Source: Scytalidium lignicola (taxonomy: Eukaryota > Ascomycota > Leotiomycetes). From it: DNA of 64,000 nucleotides. The notes under the pieces were generated by a model that did not search any database, was not told where the DNA came from, and saw only the letters and a list, made by a program, of their open reading frames with translations. This document shows, one piece after another, positions 21,636 through 33,110 of the stretch. Each line of letters starts with the position of its first letter. Position 1 is the stretch's first letter. The position numbers were made by a program, and so were the translations under genes. Location: contig NCSJ02000135.1 of the NCBI GenBank assembly GCA_002812745.2, positions 1 through 64,000 of the forward strand, read 5' to 3'.

Positions 21636-23670
21636 TTAAATTGCACGCCAGCCGGCTATTCTTGTAGTCCGACTTTTAAGTTCTTCAAGATACTTCCGAA
21701 CCCTCCTCTCAATACCCTTAGCATTAATACCAAAGCGGTTGTAATTGCTAGGATTCGAAGCCGAATAGCTGTATCCAGTCATGCCAATGCTAACTATTAC
21801 ATATCTTGTCTAAGTAGTTACAACGTACTCCTCTACGCTGACTATAGGGGCCCCGTCCAATGGAAACACGCTTGTTCGGTATTCATCCCCTTGCTTATCG
21901 AAGTGCTCAAAGCTGAGACAACTGACAACTCCGGTGGAAACACCAGTTTGAGTGAGTGACTCTGCAGCTGCAACAGCGTAGTATAGGTTCGTGCCACAAT
22001 TAACTAGAGTAAGCTTTGCACCCGGTATGTCCTTGATTACATATGCTCCCTTTTCAACTTTGAAGTGACTCGTTAATGGGACTGGACCTGTAGGTCACGG
22101 CTAAGGGAAAGCATCGATGGGCCATCACGTTTCGACAGAGCCAGCATCCATGCACTAACGGTCTCTTGCCCATCACAGGGGCGCATGTATGTCAAATTTG
22201 GTATAGCACGATAAAGTGAATCGAGATCTACCGCTGGTGGGTTGGTCCATTCTGACCCTCGACGAAAGAGTCATGGGTAGTGACAGGAAGGTGACTTAAG
22301 CCGCCCATGCGGACGCCAGGTGCTGCCTAACCAAAGCGAGTTAGCAAATTGGGAACAGCAAAACAGGAGGAAAATAATCGTACGTATAAGTAAAACAAGA
22401 AAAAGGTAGCTGTCATAGGTAAAAAAGTACCCAAGTGCTGTAGGCAGCGAGGCCGTTTGAAATTGTCGCCATGGCATGCTCTCGAATTCTATCTTGAAGC
22501 TGGTCGATAAGTAGAAAACATCCGATTCCGAATATGTTACTTTGTTTGAATTAATCAAGTCCGCACCACCTCCAGGATAAGCCTTCCAGATTTTTTCGAG
22601 TAGAATGCTATTCGCTTCACGAGTGGCTAGACCTTAAAATTAGGCACTATCAACCCCCTTTAGGACATTGAGCCACTCTCAGTACCATTGTCGCCCTTTC
22701 GAGCTCGGCTAAAATCAGCGGATAGATCAGGATGAGCGACTTTGTATTTCGTTACTAGACCATCCTAAGCCGTTTTCCGGTGATTCTCTGTGGCTCTTTC
22801 GTTCCCGAAAGTATTTCAATGAAGCTGGAGGAATGACGTGGGTGACTGAGGGATCCTGGCCTGCCAGTTGCTTCGAACGCGCGATACTCTCTTTGTCAAA
22901 GGCGTCATAATGCACCTTGTATATTCCAGCTGCCTGCGTCCCCAAGCCGATGATAGTGTGAATGTTGATGAATACAGGCTTTCCCCTAAGCGTCTTTCCA
23001 TAGTTTAATGTCACAACAATAGCTTGTACGTCGTAGCACCCATCTGCAACCTTCAGTCCATGCCATCCACACGCGTGTATTTTTGTATTCACATCCTCGG
23101 TATTAATCCAATCTAATGGGGCATCGCAGGTGACTTAGTTGTTATCATAGATGAGGACGAGGTTATCGAGCTATAAGCTACCAGCCAAGGAAATAGCTTC
23201 AAGAGCAACACCTTCTATCAGGCAGCCATCTCCAGTCATGCAATAGATTCGTGACCGGACAACATCATAACCAGGGCGATTGTAGCGTGCTGCAAGGTTC
23301 TTGGACGCAATAGCAAAACTAACAGAATTAGCAACTCCCTGGCCGAGATGCCCGATCGTAACTTCAACTCCTGGAATCTCGATTTCTAGATGACCGTGGG
23401 ATATAGTAGTATATCCATTTATCTTAGCACTCCCGTATCCTTTGACCTCGTCCATAGTCCAAGCGTCAAAACCAGTAAAATAATTTAAGGCATACAGGAA
23501 CATGGTCCAACCCTGGTCGTCGGAAAGCGAAATCCGGGGAATGGACAAGGCTTGGCGGATGCAATTCTGATTGGCCAAATGCAAACCACCCACGTGTTAT
23601 AGCCGGAACGTGGTCTCGGCCTCCCTTTACAGAGAAACCGTTCTATGTCGCCTCGTTCGATTATCACCCA
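21636..23670 (-). pseudogene. Transketolase-like / dihydroxyacetone synthase pseudogene
   Basis: The minus strand reads, from the right: IEIPGVEVTIGHLGQGVAN, CMTGDGCLIEGVALEAISLA (thiamine-diphosphate GDG motif), LDNLVLIYDNN followed by a stop, VTCDAPLDWINTEDVNTKI, then DLINSNKVTYSESDVF, MLALSKRDGPSMLSLSR and the C-terminus GMTGYSYSASNPSNYNRFG ending at a natural stop. These are ordered blocks of the transketolase superfamily; YDNN..TCDxPLDWINTEDVN is closest to fungal dihydroxyacetone-synthase/transketolase-like proteins. Multiple in-frame stops and at least two frame changes are present, and the first 80-100 residues are not recognisable. The intact C-terminal end shows this was a full-length gene. 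Confidence 0.8.
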
Positions 23671-24128
23671 TGATTGCTCTCAGCTACGCTGTTATTTGCG
23701 TCTGCCAGTACAGTACAATGGCTACAAAAAGTAATTTGCTGCAAAAGCCGGCAGATCCCGACTGGTACCTGCGCCGTTTTAAAATGTCGGATCTCTTCTC
23801 CGTGGCCACACAATCGTCACTAGTGGAATTATTCAGAGTTGAGGAGGGATTCCGTGAATGAAATGTGCTTCTTTCTACATATATAATAAGCTGGAGTTGA
23901 AACACTTGTCGTACCAAAGATAAGCTGCTCCTGACTAGTGATTGAGAGTTTAAACCAAATCACAAAAAGAAAGTTGAAGTAACGGTACATACTTCCGGAT
24001 TTCTAGATCCAAGATCTAGAGTTATGGAAATCTGTTTTTAACCTTCACTCCATCTACATATCAATCTAAGAATGACCATACTTTTCTCAGCACTGTCATC
24101 GCGGGTTTAGCTTAGTCCGCTGTGAGGA
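23671..24128. other. Intergenic; possible unrecognised 5' remnant of the transketolase-like pseudogene
   Basis: Minus-strand open frames exist (23917-23684) but show no family motif. The left part should contain the lost N-terminal coding sequence of the transketolase-like gene; the right part is 3' flank of the sugar transporter. Confidence 0.35.
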
Positions 24129-26127
24129 TTACACATCCACAGCAGGTGGAGATCCCTTGCTTTCAGTTGCGCTGCCATCCCCCCAAATCTGGGTTGATAT
24201 TTCTACCTCAATTCGGGCTCTACGAGCTGCTTCAGCCTCGCCAATATTATCATGAAATACGTAATCCATTTCTTCAAGAGTACGGCCTCTAGTCTCGGGG
24301 ACCACGAACCAGACCCAGATTAATGCAAGCACGCAGAAAACACAGAAAAAGACGTAGGTTTTGTAGCCGGTATTTTGTATAAGAGGTGGAGTAACGAGGC
24401 CGATGATGAAATTGTTGAGCCAATTGGACATCGTAGTGTATGCCATCCCCTTGGCACGTAGAGATGCGGGGAATATCTCAGCTGGCATGGCCCAAGGGAT
24501 GGGTCCCCAAGTGCCACCGAATGTCACCATAAAGAAGAATAAGAAAGCCACAGAGACCCAACCTTCGGTTTTATGGGTAGCCCAACTCGACTGGTACTTT
24601 CCTACTAGGACTGCAATGATAAAGTGGGCAATTATCATGCAGACCGCGCCACTAAGCAACAATGGACGTCGACCAAGTCTGTCCATACCCCAAAGTGACC
24701 AGAGGCAACCAATTACTTGGCAAATGTTGAGGACACCAGACATGTCCAATTGCAGCTGATAATCAAGGCCCATAGTGGCAAATAGCGTTGGAGAATAGTA
24801 GATAAGAGCATTAATACCAACGAACTCTGTTATACCAAAAGAATTAGCAAAGTTAGTGAAGCGAGGGCATTCAGGAAACAAAGAAACAAAGCCAAAGCTT
24901 GGCTACAATGTGAATAGTTGAAAGTTTTAAGAAGGCTTATCTTACGTTGGAAAAACATAAGCCCAATGCCGACATGAGCCCTCTTCCAGGCTCCCTTTCG
25001 GAAGCAGTCGGTATAGCCAACAATGTGGAGCAAGATGCGGCTAGTATAGCTTCCGTCATGCAAGCTAGGGTGAATCTCCATGCTAAGTTCTTTACGATAA
25101 AGGGTTTCTGATCGAATCTCGAACCATTCGCGTAGGACGCGAGCATCAGTAGGAGGGAGGTTACGAAGCTTGCAGAGCACTTGAAGCGATTCGTCGTCAC
25201 GCCCTTTCGATGCAAGCCAGCGAGGAGAGTACGGAAGGAATGATATACCAGCACCCAGAAAAAGGGCCGGGGCCATCTGTAGCAAGGACTGTCAGTATTT
25301 ATTCACGTCTACTAATTAAATCGACCAATCACTCAATCGATCGACCAGTAACTTGCCTGGATAAGGAATGGAAGACGCCAGGACCATTCACTTTGGATGT
25401 TTCTAGTTCCATAAGTGATGTAAAAAGCTATGACAATAAAGGTTACAATCGAAAGTTCCTGGAGGACTAGCAATGTCCCGCGGATCTCAGGAGGTGCGAT
25501 TTCCGAGATGTAGAGAGGTGCAACCATAGCCAGCATGCCAACACCAACGCCTCCAACGAAGCGGGCTCCAACAAGCATGTGATAGTTCATTGACCCCGTT
25601 TGAAGAGCTGAGCCCAAGAGAAATATAACAACAGCCACTAAGATGGACCACTTGCGCGAGAACTTATCAGCAATCCAGCCCTGGTTCATGGCGCCGATGA
25701 AAGCACCTAGTTCGATCATCGCCGTCAGAAGGCCTTTTTTGAAACCTGATCCAGCAGCACCATCAGCGACTTCAGGAAACTGCTCCAGGAACTGAGGCAT
25801 AACCAGAGTCAGGGAGATAACTCCTTGGTCGTAGCCAAACAAGGCACCACCCATAGTTGCGAATGCGGCGCAGAGTGTAACATATTTGTTAGTAAAAATA
25901 CCTCCGAAGCCTAGAAATCGGACTTATTATTACTTCAACTCTCAAAAAATAACGAATTTTCATCAGGATATCAACAATGCGTACAGACCTGGTTTTCCAT
26001 ATGTTTCTCTTTCCTCCCACACTGGCCGCCCGTGAAGAGCAGTCTGAATGGAAGCCAATTCAGTAACACCTCTGCCAGTCTCTATGTGCTGAGAGGCAAT
26101 ATCCAGGTTGACTGCTTTATCATCCAT
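24129..26127 (-). CDS. MFS sugar transporter (sugar porter family)
   Basis: Four exons (26127-25989, 25910-25357, 25276-24946, 24826-24129) close into 573 residues with twelve predicted membrane spans and cytosolic ends. Family marks are GALFGYDQGVIS in helix 1, DKFSRKWS, PLYISEIAPPEIRG after helix 4, LPYSPRWLASKGR before the central loop, FFQQFVGINALIYYSPT at helix 7 (assembled across intron 3), DRLGRRPLLLSG and VPETRGRTLEEMD. It should import a hexose, pentose or polyol across the plasma membrane by proton symport; the substrate is not readable. Intron 2 has a GC donor (CAG|GCAAGT). The gene is divergent from the Gfo/Idh oxidoreductase and lies beside polyol-dehydrogenase and transketolase-like pseudogenes. 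Confidence 0.92.
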
Positions 26128-26957
26128 TTGTTTATAATGGTCTAGTAAAGTATGTATACAAGATAGCAGTTGAAGATTCGAAATACTACTCTACTTAATG
26201 CCTAGGAGTTTGTGGAGAAGCGTGGGCCTAAAAATGCGGAGACGAAAGGTGCGGAGAAGTGGAAAGTCTGGGGTAATTAGATACATATATATACACTAGG
26301 TTACGTGATAGTATCACCATGTGTCATCTTCTAATCTTTAAAAAGCGTTTCACTATTCCTGTTGCCATTTTTTGTGAGCCCATAATCAATGGCAGAATAG
26401 AGTCGTTCGAGAACAGGGAGGTAGTAGGCTGATGGTCTCGGTGGTGCCATTCCGTCACAGCATCTATCAAGTGGTCCTTGTCACTCGGGCAGTAATTCCG
26501 AAGAGGATCTCCAAAGGATTAACAGAATCTATCCAAAACCCCGCAAAAGACCACATACGGGGTATGACTTCCAAGCTTCTTGAGCCCTCCGGCTAGGATA
26601 TGTAAAACCGCGTGTAATATAGCGGAGATGTACCATATCAAGTAAGTTGCTGCTGCAAAGCCTAGAGGATTTGGTGAGAAGTAGTGAGCTGCATGTAGAG
26701 GTATCCACTGAACGATAGTTATTCCGAACCCCACTAACATTCATAGCCTTTGTAGATATACCGCGCGGGTTCTTCAATCTTTTATCTATAATTCCCGCTA
26801 TGCTCCATATTCTTTTCACTGTTAAATATATATATCTAAGGGCACTGCCTCATAGAAAACTTGCATCTTTTTAGATCACCTCCAATCTAGATTGCTACTT
26901 GCCTCGTATCATCTCTTCCACATCACAAATCGTTCATTTACAAGTATATGAAATATT
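26128..26957. other. Shared divergent promoter region of the transporter and the Gfo/Idh gene
   Basis: This is 830 bp between two divergent start codons. A 73-codon minus-strand frame (26740-26519) has hydrophobic stretches but no recognisable family, so it is not called. TATATATA-like runs at about 26285-26293 and 26826-26833 are plausible core-promoter sequence for the two genes. Confidence 0.45.
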
Positions 26958-28123
26958 ATGGCTCCACGGAAGTTATTTGTTGGTGTTGCTGGGTTAGGAC
27001 GGATGGGCAAGCGACATGCCATAAACTATCTTGAAAAGGTTCCACGTGCACAACTGACGGCAGTGAGTTCACCAGAACCGCTGGAGTGTGCTTGGGCACA
27101 GGAAACTTTGGGGCCCCATGGGNTAAACGTTTACGAGAACTACCATGATATGCTTAAAGATGAACGTCTTGATGCCGTCGTCATCGCGTCCGCAACAGCT
27201 GTCCATGCTTCTCAGGTCGTAGCAGCAATAGCAGCACGCAAGCATGTTTTGTGCGAAAAGCCTCTGGATATAAGTGTTCAAAAGGTGTGATCCAACCTGA
27301 GGACCGTCTAATGCGATGTCACTAAAGATCTCCCTTGAAACAGTCACAGAGTGTAGTAGATGCTGCAGCTAAATATCCAGATCTCAAGGTTATGTGCGGC
27401 TTCTCACGAAGATTTGACGAGTCCTATAGAGACGCCTATTCCAAAATGAAAGAAGGAATCATAGGGCGGCCATCAATATTTCGCAGCCAAACCTGTGATA
27501 TGCTGGATCCATCTGGGTTTTTTGTCGCATATGCTGAGTTTTCGGGAGGCATTTTCGTGGACTGCTCTATTCATGACATTGATCTTGCTTTATGGTTTTT
27601 TGGTGAAGATATTAAGGTGAAATCAGTCACCGCGATCGGTATTACAGCTGTACAGCCAGAGTTACGCAAGCACAACGACCGAGACAACGCTGTTGGTATT
27701 ATTGAGTTCTACGACGGTCAGATTGCTTATTTGTATTGCTCGAGGATGATGGCAGCGGGCCAGGAGGACAGCACAGAGATCATTGGGACGGAAGGGAAGT
27801 TGACCGTAAATGTTATCCCAACAGCGAACTTGGTACGCATTTACCAACCAGGGGGTGTTCGTCATGAACTCCCACAGACTTACTGGGCCCGTTTCAAAGA
27901 GGCATTTGCACGTGAAGCTCTTGAGTTCACCGACTGCTGCCTAGATGATCTAGAGCTACCTGTTACATTGAGCTCTGCTGTAAAGGCTGTGAGTATTGCT
28001 ACCGCCCTACAGGAGTCAATGATCACTGGAGAGAAAATCTGGTTTGAGGAGAGCGGTGCGCGAGTGGAAAGAGCTCAGCTATCCCCCCGAGCCCCAGAGG
28101 CCATTTCGCGGATGCGGTTGTAA
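26958..28123 (+). CDS. Gfo/Idh/MocA oxidoreductase, inositol 2-dehydrogenase-like
   Basis: Two exons (26958-27284, 27344-28123; 59-nt intron, phase 0) give 368 residues. The N-terminal Rossmann fold reads VGVAGLGRMGKRHA (GLGRMG about 12-17); CEKPLD (about 99-104) is the catalytic-Lys motif of the family; FVDCSIHDIDLALW (about 181-194) carries the D-x3-H pair seen in inositol dehydrogenases. Such enzymes oxidise myo-inositol or related cyclitols and sugars with NAD(P). One undetermined base (27123) lies in codon 56 and is in frame, so it is a substitution-type ambiguity. Divergence from a sugar transporter suggests import and oxidation of the same substrate. Confidence 0.9.
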
Positions 28124-29446
28124 GGGCCACACCTACGCTAAAACCGCCAAGCCACTAAATACTTCAAATATGGATCCATTTTGCTAAGTAAATAGGCAGT
28201 TCTGCTACCATCACTGTAGACCTGATCGCTATCTTTCAGGGCATGAGGTGAAGGGTGCCTTTGCTATTCAGAGAGGCTCAGAGGTCGTCTGCTTCGAAGT
28301 TATTACCGAAATAGAGGAATTAAGTTCGTTGTTTGCGCGATCTTCATTTCTTTGCACAAGGTTCGTTAAAGGTGGAGACGTATTTGCCTAGAATGGAATA
28401 GATTAAGGGGATACTTAAATACACGCAGCACTTACCTAAATACACGCACTTTCTCCGGTAACAGCAATAACCCCTGCATAACAACACCTCGTAATCGCAT
28501 ACAAATTAGTACTGTACAAAGAGACTCAGCAATGAAAATTATTCAAATAATTAAGCTTACTAATTTTNAAGTTACAATAATACTTTTATATAATCTTATA
28601 TCATTTGCAACTTAAAATGGCATGTTTCTTCTAGCTCTTCTAATTCCTCTAATTGCTCTAACATCTCCATCTCATGTAATTGTTTTGCTTCTTCTTTCTT
28701 TTGTGCTTTCTCTACTTCTTTTAANGACTTTTAAAACTTTTATATTATTTGTTAGAATTATGTTAGCCGATTAAGCTGTTTTTTCTATTGAATTTAATTG
28801 GTAGATTGTTAATATTCTAAGCTAATATGTATGTTCTTGTATAGTACTAACTTTATACATATTACTAATACTTTAAATGTATTATAATCCAATTTTTGTA
28901 GTTGTGCGCTTAAATCTAATTACATATTCTTCTTCTTTTTTTTAAAACCTTGTAATATAAGAGGTTTTAAAGCTGAATTTTCCATTGTTAGAAGAGCAAA
29001 ACAAGTAGGTAGTTCGACAAAAACTACCGGTAAAGTAGCTCTGCTCACCTTTCCGAACAGAAACAGATTTTGTTCATGTCAGGATTAGCGTGTGATAATC
29101 GGCTGTTATACAGAGTAATTACCTTTCCAGACCCACCGCGGTGCAAGACTTATTTGAAGCTATTGAGTAATGCTCTACTTACGTGTATCTCATGGATAAC
29201 TTAAATATGGTACCGTATATAAAATAATTTATTGATCTTATGAATTGGAATAAAGCCAACTCATCCATTGTTACTGTTCATTATAATTTTTCAATTTATT
29301 CAAAACATTTACAAATGCAAGGCCAACTGCTAATCCTAACTTTTCATTTGTAATCCAAAGCCAACTACCGTGAATATACAACAAAAGTAGAGGTTTCTGC
29401 TGACTTTATTTTCCCATATTTTTATATTCCATGAAATAGTGGAGAT
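28124..29446. other. AT-rich repeat-derived intergenic region
   Basis: GC is very low from 28500 onward, with single N characters at 28568 and 28725. On the minus strand about 28620-28725 encodes a charged coiled stretch (EVEKAQKKEEAKQL, EMEMLEQLEELEEL) that resembles the C-terminal tail of pogo/Fot1-type transposases, so this is probably another RIP-decayed DNA transposon fragment. The rest holds nothing I recognise. Confidence 0.4.
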
Positions 29447-31337
29447 TTAACTGCCAAAAAGCACGCTCACAGTAATTTGTGCTTCATCCCATAAATCTCT
29501 ACCAGAGTCTGCATGAATAGCCTCAACCCATAAAAATTTCATTAGTAGTGATTTAGCATCCTCCCAGCTGCAGACCTGCCATTCCATGAGAGCTTTCCCA
29601 AGTCGAGCTACAAACCATGTTCGATCTCTAGTACTGGTGGCGGCGCCACCGCCTAGAAATAGTATCCATATGAACAATTCTTTAGTCTGTCTTGTATTGG
29701 TTTCCATAATATCAAGACAAGATTTTAGCTTCTGGATTATAGCTCCATCTGTTGATACCCTAAAGGGATACCCTTCAATCTGAAAACTAAGGCGATAGTG
29801 GTGGATCGTTTTAAGATAAATCAAAGCTCCCATACAGCAAGCGTCTTCAAGAGCAGTGTGTTGTGAGCTTTTATGACTGATGAACTGAAATAACAACAAA
29901 TGATACTGGATGGAGACAGCAATTCCATCAAATGCTATTAGATCCATTGTTTCGTTCTTAATCATCGAGGTAAGGTATTGCAACTCCCTTAGTATTCCGA
30001 TTATGGAATCATCAAGGATGAATAATTCTGTGACATTTTTAAGACCGTCGCAAAGAGGCAATATATGTGATTTAGTTGATGATTCGGGTAAAGAAAGACT
30101 AGGTGCGTTAAAAGTTGTAAATCGAGGCTTCGAAAGAGTGCCAATACATCCGACGACATCAACTCTAGGCTCATATCAGTACTTGTTACTTATGAAAATC
30201 TTCAGAAAAGAGGTTACCTTAAAACTTTGTTTTTGACACTGTCAGTTAACTTTAGAAACCCACCTCTAATTTCCACCATCTTATAAAGCCCGTCCATATG
30301 AAGGTTCCAGTTCTTAAAATTACCTACTATGCACTGTCGATTGTTATCGCTTGTTAGCAAGTACTCTAAGTTACCGTAAGCAGAAGCACTTGCCTCGTAT
30401 TCTGCTAGGTGGGCAACAGTAATTATGGTACCGTCAGATATCTCAAATTCCGGTTCTTGTAATCTCTTATTAAGTAAACGAATTGTTTCCTTCATATGCT
30501 TTATTTTTGCTAAAGATTCTCCTCTCCTCAACACAATATCGGTATAAAGCGCTGAGCCGCAAAGAATGGAATGGAACAAGGCTGCATCCGTCATTGCTAG
30601 AGAAAGCCATCCATTTCCAGGGAGATCCTCCCCACAGCAGGACCCAGGCGTTTTAACTGAAGTAGAAGTAATTGAAATGTCTATAATAAAAATATGTTAG
30701 TAAGTGTGGAAGGTGCTCCATGGCTTTTGTGATTATATATTGACTCAACAAGAGAAATTCAAAACCTACATTGATCGAGAAGGGTACACATGTACGGCTC
30801 CAAATTGACTGGAAAATTTATAAAAGGATCTATTAATACAAATGGTTGCCAAGGAATAGATGGCTCTGCGGAATTAGGCCGTGGAGTTTTTTTGGTTAAG
30901 GTTATGTTTCGAGCAGAGGCAGGCTCCATGCTTAAAGTTTTACTAACGGAACTTTTCTCCTTTCGTTCCTGTGGAATACCAGCAGCTATTACAGGGGTTC
31001 GGGTAAATCTTTTCGATCTTTTATCTCCTATTACCGGACGAGACATGCTGACAAATTTTAGTGGCCGTCTATGAGTCGTTTCCTTTTTCGACTGGGCATT
31101 GTCATTGTCCTTGTCTGTATTGTTATCAATATTATTAGCACATGAAGAAGACGGAAAGATTATCTTACCATCTTCAGACCTACTCGTATGTAACCCTATG
31201 ACGGGTTCCTGCCACGAAATCTCATTGGATCTTTTGTTCTTGCCATGCTTGCTATCAAAGATAACAACTAGAGGGTAACCATCAGCGTGGCGAAAGTACC
31301 CATTCTGGTCCCGTATTACATCAAGCGAGCTATTCAT
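29447..31337 (-). CDS. Fungal transcription-factor-like protein (Fungal_trans_2 / 'tachykinin family' type, no zinc cluster)
   Basis: Three exons (31337-30770, 30680-30218, 30164-29447; introns 89 and 53 nt) give 582 residues. The first 190 residues are polar and Ser/Lys-rich without a Zn2Cys6 motif. From about 200 on the pattern is that of the fungal-specific regulatory domain of Zn2Cys6 factors: ALFHSILCGSALY, HMKETIRLLNKRLQ, AVAHLAEYEAS, NWNLHMDGLYKMVEIRGG, and a C-terminal helical half ending ARLGKALMEWQVCSWEDAK. Proteins of this layout are numerous in Pezizomycotina and of unknown role; nuclear regulation is an inference. Splicing of both introns restores continuous helices. No direct functional partner is visible. 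Confidence 0.75.
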
Positions 31338-31990
31338 TGCGGGCTCTGCAATCTCCCAAAGGAACTAACTGTAGAAAAGCTCCCAAACTGCTGAATCGGT
31401 TCTCACTCATAGGTGTACCGTCAGGAATAGAAAATTATCGCTCATAATCTCCACATCGGCGATGATATTATTGGCAAAGCCCTTTCCTAGATTAGATTTA
31501 TAATGCATGAAAAGTATATTGAAGATTTGTGGCTATGAGATTGAGAGTGGTAACTCAGGAGGGAGGTCGGCTCTATCATGATATCACCTGTAGTGTTCAG
31601 AATATGCTTTAGCTAGATTTAGCTAGCGCATATGCTGAAAAGGGCAATTTTACTTTGGCGACAGGGATCCAACTCTCCGTGATAGGCTAGTTTGTTGGTA
31701 CCTTTTGGGTATTGTTTCAGTGGACTTAGGAACTGAGGGAACTTAGTCAATTCAGCGAAAGAGGCATCTAGAGCAAGAATTACATAAAAGGGTCAAACAA
31801 TGCCGCATTTTCACGAAGATAGAAATCCTCACCGGACTTGTATTCATTTGATTTTCTGTTCCACTTCTATACACTCAACTACTTATTTCAGAGACCTCCA
31901 GCGCCATTCAAATCCTTTTATTTACACCTCTTTCACCTAAACACCTTTTAGTTAATAAATTTCTTAAGTCCAAATCGCCCCATAATCGCA
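31338..31990. other. Intergenic, divergent promoters
   Basis: 653 bp between the regulator-like gene (minus) and the short-chain dehydrogenase (plus). No open frame or repeat of note. Confidence 0.5.
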
Positions 31991-33110
31991 ATGTCACGTT
32001 CCACATTCTCAAGTGTTTGGACACAATTTCATCCTCCTAAGCCCGGTTTCACTGAGCAGGACCTGCAGGATCTGCATGGAAAAGTGAGAGTTGCCTAGTT
32101 CCAAAATGAAGACTACTCTTCTCAGGATTATAACTAATTGATAATACCAAAAGATATATATTGTTACTGGCTCCAATACGGGCGTTGGCAAGGAGCTAGC
32201 TCAGATTCTCTATGCCAAGAATGCAAAAGTCTATGTTGCTGCACGCTCCGAGGATAAGGCAAAAGAGGCAATAAAGGCAATCAAGAAGACTGTCCCAAAT
32301 TCCACAGGAGAATTAGTCTTCTTGCACCTCGACCTCAATGACCTAACCACTATCAAAGCATCATCGGAAAGCTTTCTCTCCAAAGAAACCAAGTTGCATG
32401 TTCTGTTCAACAATGCTGGTGTCATGACGCCACCTCAGGGATCCAAAACTGCACAAGGTTACGAAATGCAACTTGGGGTAAATAACATAGGGACTTTTAT
32501 GTTCACAAAACTATTGACTCAAATGCTCGTATCGACAGCTAGGACAGAGCCGCAAAACACAGTTCGTGTCGTATGGGTCTCCTCGTCCGCAACCGAGCTT
32601 TTGAGTCCTCAACCAGGTGGGGTGCCAATGGACAATTTGGATTATCATATTGAAAGATCTTCCACATATAAATACGGTGTTAGCAAAGCTGGCAATTTTC
32701 TACATGCGGCCGAGTTTGCAAAGCGATATAAGCCTGATGGTATCATCAGCGTTGCGTTAAACCCTGGCAATCTTTCTTCGGAGATCCAACGGTATCAAGG
32801 GATGTTGACTAAATTGATTCTAAGGATTATTCAATATCCGCCTAAAAACGGTGCTTATACTGAATTGTTTGCTGGTCTATCACCAAATATCACGATTGAG
32901 AAATCTGGCGATTGGAGTAGGTGTTCACTTAAGTATATTATCAAATACTGGAACTAACCGTTTTTCGAATTCTTAGTTATCCCTTTCGGTAGATTCCTGC
33001 CAATTCGAAAAGATATGATCGATGCAACGAAAACAGAAGCAGAAGGTGGTACTGGAGTTGGACTCAAGTTCTGGGAGTGGTGCGAAGAACAGATTAAACC
33101 ATACATTTGA
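31991..33110 (+). CDS. Short-chain dehydrogenase/reductase (retinol-dehydrogenase-like)
   Basis: Three exons (31991-32083, 32154-32916, 32977-33110; introns 70 and 60 nt) give 329 residues. The cofactor motif is IVTGSNTGVGKELA (about 34-47), the structural motif NNAGV follows LHVLF, and the catalytic set is visible as VSSSATE (Ser), then YKYGVSKAGN (Tyr and Lys of Y-x3-K). ALNPGNLSSEI is the PG motif after the active site. The layout is that of fungal WW-oxidoreductase/retinol-dehydrogenase-like SDRs acting on lipophilic alcohols or ketones with NAD(P); the substrate is unknown. The C-terminal exon (GRFLPIRKDM...FWEWCEEQI) is typical of this subgroup and supports the last intron. Confidence 0.88.

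Noticed and set aside
26519..26819. Hydrophobic minus-strand frames in the divergent promoter
   Set aside because: Short, overlapping in two frames, with no family resemblance and no splice partner.
27123..27123. N in the Gfo/Idh gene as another extra base
   Set aside because: The frame is correct with the N counted as one base and would break if it were removed.
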